The translations under genes were made by a program, and so were the position numbers. Positions 58,205 through 64,000 of a DNA stretch of 64,000 nt are shown here, in pieces. This stretch comes from Magnolia sinica (lineage: Eukaryota; Streptophyta; Magnoliopsida; Magnoliales; Magnoliaceae). Positions within the stretch are counted from its first letter, which is position 1. Every line of letters starts with the position of its first letter. The stretch spans positions 31,799,001 to 31,863,000 of the forward strand of contig NC_080573.1 of the NCBI RefSeq assembly GCF_029962835.1, written 5' to 3'. The notes under the pieces are model-generated. The model saw nothing but the letters and a program-made list of their open reading frames with translations. It did no database searches and was not told where the DNA came from.

Positions 58205-59293
58205 TCAGCCATGCTCCCGTAAACATCCGCCAGGCAGAAGGAACCTGAACTTCTCAGCTTTCTGTAATAGAGAAGATGGAAGATGAACAGCTGACACTGA
58301 CTTTGGAATTGATCCCATCTTATGAATAAGCTCCTTAAAGGTATACTCCTCTGGCAGCATGTCGAAAAGATTGTTGCCACGACAGATAATCCTCTGTATC
58401 CTCCAGTAGCTCAGAAAATCTGGACTCCTCACACGGTCGGCATGGCTGTATGCTGTCATCTTAAACACAAAATCTTTTATCCGTCGGAAGCAAAAGCTGC
58501 AATGCCACCCTGCATCAGCAAATAGAAGATCTGTCTGACGGGAATGCTGGTACCGTGTCCTCGGCCCCACAATGTGGGCTGTGGCCCGCCAACTGCTGAA
58601 ATCCACAGGGAATTCGAAAGAATACATGTAGTTCTTCAGCTCCAGGTGCATCACAGGTGGGAGCCCGTCACACCATTGGAGAAGCCTCACTGTGTGCGGG
58701 CTTGGCACCTCATCAGTGTCCGACATTATGAGCAGGTCTCCTACTGAAACCCCCGCATGGCGAATGAGTGCATCAACGGCCCTGCGGTGCTGTGCCTCAT
58801 GGGTGAATGGGTCCCTGTGGCTCACATCAGTGCCCTGCACTGGGGTTGTGGCATGGACAATCTTATCGCCCACAAAGTCAAACTGCTGGCGGTTCTCAGA
58901 GAAGAAGAGTGGTTTGGGAATGCCAGTGAAGGTTGTGTTTGACTCCAGGAGGATGAATTTGTGAACGTAAGGGAGGAGCTCACGCCACCGGATCTCAAGG
59001 ATGTCAAGCTCGTTGCTGAAGAGGATCGCATCGAACACAAGGCGGGGTTTAGAGCGGAGGGACCAACCATGGAGGTGGCAGAGGTGTTGCATTGAGACGT
59101 TCTCGGCGTAGTAATGGGGAATGCGGATGAACGGTCGTGGGGGGCTGTCCCAGAGAGGGCGGAAGAAGTAGGAGATCTTCTGGCCATGTGTGAATATTGC
59201 GATCATGCAAGCAGGGATGGTTATGAAGAGAAGGATCAAGAGCAGGCGAGGGGGAGCTCTTCTGAGGATGGAACGGGGTGATTTTCTGGCCAT
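58205..59293 (-). CDS. Family 17 glycosyltransferase (GnT-III-like), Golgi type II membrane protein
   Basis: A single exon encodes 362 residues from ATG 59293 to TGA 58205. A short basic N-terminus and one hydrophobic segment (about residues 17-36, [14 protein letters not shown]) form a signal anchor. A luminal domain follows from about residue 80. It shows [30 protein letters not shown], a DxD-like SDTDEVPS (191-198) and [16 protein letters not shown] (260-275), hallmarks of CAZy family GT17. Animal members add bisecting GlcNAc to N-glycans (beta-1,4-mannosyl-glycoprotein 4-beta-N-acetylglucosaminyltransferase). Plants make no known bisected glycans, so the plant substrate is unsettled. Length and motifs suggest an intact enzyme. 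It faces the TPR gene tail to tail. Confidence is high for the family and low for the exact reaction. Confidence 0.92.
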   Translation of the reverse strand: MARKSPRSILRRAPPRLLLILLFITIPACMIAIFTHGQKISYFFRPLWDSPPRPFIRIPHYYAENVSMQHLCHLHGWSLRSKPRLVFDAILFSNELDILEIRWRELLPYVHKFILLESNTTFTGIPKPLFFSENRQQFDFVGDKIVHATTPVQGTDVSHRDPFTHEAQHRRAVDALIRHAGVSVGDLLIMSDTDEVPSPHTVRLLQWCDGLPPVMHLELKNYMYSFEFPVDFSSWRATAHIVGPRTRYQHSRQTDLLFADAGWHCSFCFRRIKDFVFKMTAYSHADRVRSPDFLSYWRIQRIICRGNNLFDMLPEEYTFKELIHKMGSIPKSVSAVHLPSSLLQKAEKFRFLLPGGCLREHG

Positions 59294-60097
59294 ATGAGTG
59301 ATTTATGGAGGGGATGATGATTATAAGTATCAAACGACATGTTCAGCTTCGTTCTTAGCTGGCCCTCTTTCAATCATCTGCATTGATTTCTCAAGCTTAG
59401 GAAACATAACGAATTAGATTGCTTGGCTTAAGCAGAGGAGACATCTATTGAAGCAAATCAAGCAAAACAAAGTACACAATGGAAACATGGAAACAGCAAA
59501 AGTATATATGATTTTTGAAATCTAATGATCAGTTTTTTTAATGTGATTAAAACAAGGAAAATTTGCGGCAGCAGATGGAAACAGTAAGAAGAGTGATTGA
59601 ATGTTTGATCAAGCATTTTCAGGGACCTGATAACATGAACATTTGTGGCAATCAGAATCATTCATATGGTTGGGCGTCCCCATGAACATACAGTCTACTT
59701 TTGGTGATCAGAGTTATTCATATGGTGGGGGCACCCCATGGCAGATGTGAGAGCTCAAAAAAGATCTCCTCCATTGTTTGATCTGAATGTTCCGATCTGG
59801 ACCCCTTTCAACATGGACCAGAGGTTGTAATTGTAATTTTCAGCAGAAGGCTGGGATCATTTGATAGGGTAGACATTAGGCATGAATCATTCCGTGATGG
59901 GTGGTTACTGAAAGGCGGTCCCACTGTGAACCATTGCTGGATTCAATAAAAATAAATAAATGTCACTTCTTTTGATAGAGCATCGTATGGTACCTCTAGT
60001 AAGATATTTTGAATCTGAAAGAAAGGAATCTTCTCCTGTTTTTGTTACTGTCGTTGATCTATGACATGTCGGCCTTTCTTCGTAACTGGGCCACTTC
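59294..60097. other. Upstream region of the glycosyltransferase gene
   Basis: A minus-strand TTATAAT (about 59318-59325) lies only some 30 bp before the start codon, so the real promoter and any 5' UTR intron are uncertain. No other feature stands out. Confidence 0.4.
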
Positions 60098-60720
60098 CAA
60101 CATCAACTGCAGTCAATCAGATAAGGTTTTTCTTTAGAGGAGGCATGTAGTGAAATCAAACGAAGCATCAATGACTAACATATCATATCAGCAAAGATTA
60201 CATGGCGTATCCCATCATTCTACTTCAAGAGACAAAGACCAGAGATGTACCGAATGAACGAATGGGTAATTCATAGCAAAGATACTTTGAACGCATAAGA
60301 AAACATACCTTTTCAAAAACAGCACGTACCCAAATCAAGAATTCAAAGGCTAAAAATCATGGGTAGATTCTAGGGCTGCTTTTGGATGCTAAGCCAAATG
60401 AATTTTGGAACATTGCGTATCCCATCATTCTACTTCAAGAGACAAAGACGAGAGATGTACCGAATGAACGAATGGGTAATTCATAGCAAAGATACTTTGA
60501 ACACATAAGAAAACATACCTTTTCAAAAACAGCACGTACCCAAATCAAGAATTCAAAGGCTAAAAATCATGGGTAGATTCTAGGGCTGCTTTTGGATGCT
60601 AAGCCAAATGAATTTTGGAACATTCCATTTAATCAAGAAGAACGTGACCAACGTTCTCCAGTACTCATAAGTGAATTGAATTCATGGCAGATATACTTTA
60701 AAAAATATGCAAAGAACCTA
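60098..60720. repeat. Segment with a 214-bp tandem duplication
   Basis: 'gcgtatcccatcattctact' to 'ttttggaacatt' occurs at 60199-60412 and 60413-60626 with few differences. The same block, unduplicated, is present once at 62052-62455 together with its left flank 'aacatcaactgcagtcaatc'. Confidence 0.9.
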
Positions 60721-60796
60721 CCTTTCTGAAAAACAGTACCTACCCAAAATTCCAGAATAAAAATGTTCAAAAATCAACATCATGGGTAGAGTCCCA

Positions 60797-60957
60797 GGGT
60801 GGTATTTGGATGCATAAGTCAATTGAATTGCGAAACATTCCATTCAATCAAGAAGAAAATGACCATCGCTCCACAGGGTGGCATTTGGATGCGCAAATCA
60901 ATTGAATTGTGAAACATTCCATTCAATCAAGAAGAAAATGACCATTGCTCCACAGTA
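60797..60957. repeat. 79-bp tandem duplication
   Basis: 'gggtgg(t/c)atttggatgc' to 'accat(c/t)gctccacag' occurs twice. It is distantly similar to the end of the preceding 214-bp unit. Confidence 0.8.
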
Positions 60958-61440
60958 GTCACAATAAGGAAGTAGAAGCAATTTTAATTGAGTTTCCTTT
61001 CCGTCATTGCAATTTCGAGCCCAAACTCACAAATATGAATGCTATGGAAGGAAATCACAATCAGGCAGTTCCATGTTATTGGACTAATGATTGAAATTCA
61101 AAATCGATGGTGCAACCAATCTCACCGTAGTTCTAGTTAAACCCTGCTTTTCTCTGTTGCATTCTTGGTAGATAGAAGCAATAATGCAAGATGGCAATGA
61201 AGGTCATAAGCATGTCTTCTACATATAATGTGGTCAATAACAATTATCTATTGATGAAGCAATTTGCAAACATCAGATTCGCTAAAAATGCAAATGACAA
61301 TTACGACATCAAAGGTAGGCATCCTTCTATTCATAATTGCAAGACTTCCACCTATAAATTGGGAAGAAGTAATGATCCACACTCAATGAGCATAAGGAAA
61401 TAATTTGATTACGTGATTAGGATGGTCTGGTCATTGCAAC
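60958..61440. other. Gene-free stretch
   Basis: AT-rich, with no supported reading frame or bounded repeat. Confidence 0.5.
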
Positions 61441-62021
61441 CCATGTTTCAAATAGCTTATACTATGTAGTGTGTTAGTGTGTAACTTATGCTAGGTAGCA
61501 TAGCTTAGCCTTTCATGCCACTTAGCTCATGAAAATAGCTTAAGCTACATGCTACACAGCCTACACACATGCTATGCAGCTTACACTACACATTATTTTT
61601 CACTAATCATTAAAATCAAAATTTTTAATGATCTGACACATTTTTTCATTTTGGATAACACTAATTAGTGTTTTCAATGATTTTAGTAAAATAATGTAAG
61701 TAATAATATTATGTCAATTTCCTTGCTATTTCTTTATTTTTATGATTAATCTGTCCTTTTTATCCCTATCATTTTAGATAGATCAATAATGAAAATTTCA
61801 TGATATTTGGTGCAACCAAGCGCAACCTTAATTAAAAATCTAGAAGTAGCGTCTAGCTCTTGCTATGTAGTTTACACCTTGCACTTCAAATGGGTGAACA
61901 ACACAATATTTGCTATTTAAAACATAAGCTTCAAAGGGGTGAACACCACGCTCCACTCTATTTTCTATTTAAAACACAAACTTCACACCACGCTGCACAC
62001 TATTTGCTACTTAAAATACTG
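61441..62021. mobile_element. Possible hAT-like relic
   Basis: The left end CATGTTTCAAATAGC resembles the inverted right end CAGTATTTTAAGTAGC. The interior is filled with variants of 'tagcttaagctac' and 'gctatgtagcttacac'. The flanks ATTGCAAC and ATTGGACT agree at only part of an 8-bp duplication, so the call is weak. Confidence 0.35.
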
Positions 62022-62051
62022 ATTGGACTTCTCCCCTTTTGTATATTTTGA

Positions 62052-62455
62052 ATAACATCAACTGCAGTCAATCAGATAAGGTTTTTCTTTAGAGGAGGCA
62101 TGTAGTGAAATCAAACGAAGCATCAATGACTAACATACCATATCAGCAAAGATTACATGGCGTATCCCATCATTCTACTTCAAGAGACAAAGACCAGAGA
62201 TGTACCGAATGAACGAATGGGTAATTCATAACAAAGATACTTTGAACGCATAAGAAAACATACCTTTTCAAAAACAGCACGTACCCAAATCAAGAATTCA
62301 AAGGCTAAAAATCATGGGCAGATTCTAGGGCTGCTTTTGGATGCTAAGCCAAATGAATTTTGGAACATTCCATTTAATCAAGAAGAACGTAACCAACGTT
62401 CTCCAGTACTCACAAGTGAATTGAATTCATGGCAGATATACTTTAAAAAATATGC
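62052..62455. repeat. Second copy of the 60098-60720 segment, unduplicated
   Basis: It runs from 'aacatcaactgcagtcaatc' to 'actttaaaaaatatgc' with a few substitutions. It is interrupted at the exact point where the first copy continues 'aaagaacctacc'. Confidence 0.9.
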
Positions 62456-62806
62456 TTCCCATGAGGTTGAGTTGTGTGGGCCCCACCGTGATGTGTGTCG
62501 AACATCTACCCCATCAGTCAAATGCACCATTCCATGGTGGGCCTAGGGCTTAAAAATCAAGTCAAAATTTAACTTTTGTGGGTCACACCACATACAAAAG
62601 TTGAGAGGGGTTACCCTCCATTAAAACATTCATAATCATTTGTTGGGCCCACCGAGATGTGGTTCACAAATTCAGCCCATCGATTATGTGTGTCCCACTT
62701 GGATGAGTGGTCAGACTCAGTTTCATATGCATCCAGATTTCAAGCGGGCCCCACCAACATACATCATGGTGGGGTCCACACTGCTCGAGCTTATGGGAAG
62801 TTCCCA
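62456..62806. repeat. MITE with TTCCCATRAG inverted ends
   Basis: The left end TTCCCATGAGG...GTGTGGGCCCCACC matches the inverted right end TTCCCATAAGC...GTGTGGACCCCACC. Related sequence lies at 11942-12130. It abuts the duplicated segment directly. Confidence 0.6.
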
Positions 62807-62831
62807 TGAGCTCGACCGTATAAAACCTTTT

Positions 62832-62833
<2 letters not shown>

Positions 62834-62868
<35 letters not shown>
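62834..62868. repeat. (AT)n microsatellite
   Basis: About 35 bp of alternating AT. Confidence 0.95.
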
Positions 62869-62870
<2 letters not shown>

Positions 62871-62871
<1 letters not shown>

Positions 62872-63224
62872 AGAGGAATGCTCACTTGCACACCCTTTCA
62901 CGTGAGCACCCGTGAGCACCTTTGCATACATGTCATGGGCACAGAATCTGAACAGTTCACGTGATGCGGCACCCCTAGAAATCCCACAAACTCAATTTTT
63001 AGACGGATACAAAACTCTGGTGGGCCATGGCAAAAGGAAACAGTTTCCTCCCTTGATTTGCATTTCTCTTTTCTATGGCCCACTAGAGTTTTGGATCAGG
63101 CTGAAAATTGGCCTTAAATGTTTCAAGGGGTGCCGCATCACTTGGACTGTTCAGATTCTGTTCCCATGACACATGTGTAAAGGTACCCATGGGTGCTCAC
63201 GTAAAAAGGTGAGCATTCCTCTCT
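62871..63224. repeat. Fold-back MITE with about 110-bp inverted arms
   Basis: The left arm GAGAGGAATGCTCAC...ATGCGGCACCCCT pairs with the right arm AGGGGTGCCGCAT...GTGAGCATTCCTCTC. Both arms contain 'acagaatctgaacag' and 'cacgtgagcac(c)' or 'tacgtgagcac'. The core is about 130 bp. No target duplication was found. Confidence 0.75.
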
Positions 63225-63370
63225 CTTTCCATACATGTTCTTCGGCCAATGTTGGATGGTTATGATCGTCCTATTAGAGTGGTTTATGGGATATGAATAT
63301 CCAAATTGGGGCCCATCAGATGAATGGTTTGGAACTCATACATGTGCATCACGGAAAACTCCCTCTCAAG

Positions 63371-63505
63371 GACACGGAAACGTCTCTCACGTGGTAGAAA
63401 GTTCGCAATATTCTGACCCATTTCGTACAGTTTCGAGGAGGACACGGAAACGTGTCTCACATGGTAGAAAGTTGCCAATATTCTGTCCCATTTCGTACGG
63501 TTAGG
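63371..63505. repeat. 70-bp tandem duplication
   Basis: 'gacacggaaacgt(c/g)tctcac' to 'cccatttcgtac(a/g)gtt' occurs at 63371 and 63441. Confidence 0.85.
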
Positions 63506-63889
63506 AGGCAGGCATACGTTGGAGGCATTAACTGAGTTCGTTGGGGAATTATGGCCGCATTCCCTTGCTCTACGCCGGGTGCGGCGTAACGCACAAGCAC
63601 CGACGACAAGGGAAATGATGTAATAGAGAACCTCTCAATCCTACACATAAATGGTGCATCAGGACCGTGCCTCTAGTGGACCTTACCATTAATGGCCTGT
63701 CTTTTGAAAACCAAACTAAAAAAGATAATCCCACCCATCCCATTCTCTCAGCCGTTTTAACTGTTTCTGCTTTTTAACCGTCCAATTGAAGGCCCTAGTA
63801 ATACCCTATTTTAGGTATATAAAAAATGCCTTCATGGTTGAATCGACACTGATCTGTGTGCCGTCCAAATAAGGACGGGGATTATGTCG
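63506..63889. other. Gene-free stretch
   Basis: No coding or repeat signal could be supported here. Confidence 0.4.
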
Positions 63890-64000
63890 TGTGGTGAGGC
63901 ATTGGGTACTGTGGGCCCACCATCCATCCGTTTTGCCGCTCATTTTAGGGCATAAACCCAGAAAATGAAGCAGATCCGAAGGTCAAGTAGAAGACCACAC
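63890..64000. repeat. Left arm of a fold-back MITE, cut by window edge
   Basis: 'gtgggcccaccatccatccg' followed by 'cattttagggcataaaccca' and 'aatgaagcagatccgaag' matches the family at 38215-39762. Confidence 0.6.

Noticed and set aside
59316..59325. TATA box for the glycosyltransferase gene
   Set aside because: Only about 30 bp before the ATG, leaving almost no 5' UTR; probably chance AT sequence.

Overview
This window is nuclear DNA of a flowering plant: spliced genes with GT-AG introns, Ty1/Copia and Ty3/Gypsy retrotransposons, hAT-type elements with 8-bp target duplications, and many copies of a fold-back repeat built on 'GTGGGCCCCACCATGATGTAT'. From memory, that repeat is typical of woody magnoliid genomes (Magnolia, Liriodendron and Cinnamomum relatives). 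The lineage is an inference, not something the sequence proves.

Bases 1-40,700 hold no intact gene and consist of transposon debris. They contain: a window-edge Gypsy gag with its LTR (1-1786); a fold-back MITE (3336-3717); a very large LTR-like unit (5289-15491) split by an oppositely oriented relative (10234-14248); a Copia-type LTR (16331-17310); an 840-bp hAT element with perfect 8-bp target duplications (17897-18736); a reversed Gypsy gag with a giant LTR (about 21340-27402); and a nested stack. In the stack an older hAT relative (28576 to about 37530) was hit by a 3.1-kb solo LTR (28746-31852, TSD CTAAT) and by a complete but decayed Copia element (31995-37452, TSD GTATC). A row of fold-back MITEs (38215-40668) ends about 200 bp before the first real promoter.

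There are two convincing host genes, in tail-to-tail orientation. The first (41214-56880, +, five exons, about 1,024 aa) is a TPR protein of the MS5/POLLENLESS3/TDM1 family, the family that controls exit from meiosis in Arabidopsis. Its promoter carries a perfect MSA element, further AACGG cores, three G-boxes and a TATA box. Its 9.4-kb first intron houses a decayed Copia element (42527-49240, TSD TGAAT). A tandem copy of the same intron segment without the insertion lies just downstream. Intron 4 contains a 353-bp tandem duplication that copied the exon-5 splice acceptor, leaving a decoy acceptor followed at once by an in-frame stop.

The second gene (58205-59293, -, single exon, 362 aa) is a family-17 glycosyltransferase with an N-terminal signal anchor. 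Between the two 3' ends lies a 330-bp, nearly uninterrupted (GA)n tract. From 59294 to the end are gene-free tandem duplications, a possible hAT-like relic and more fold-back elements.

The two genes show no obvious functional link. The main biological interest is how transposons and tandem duplications have reshaped the meiosis-type gene. I found no RNA gene, CRISPR array or organellar DNA.
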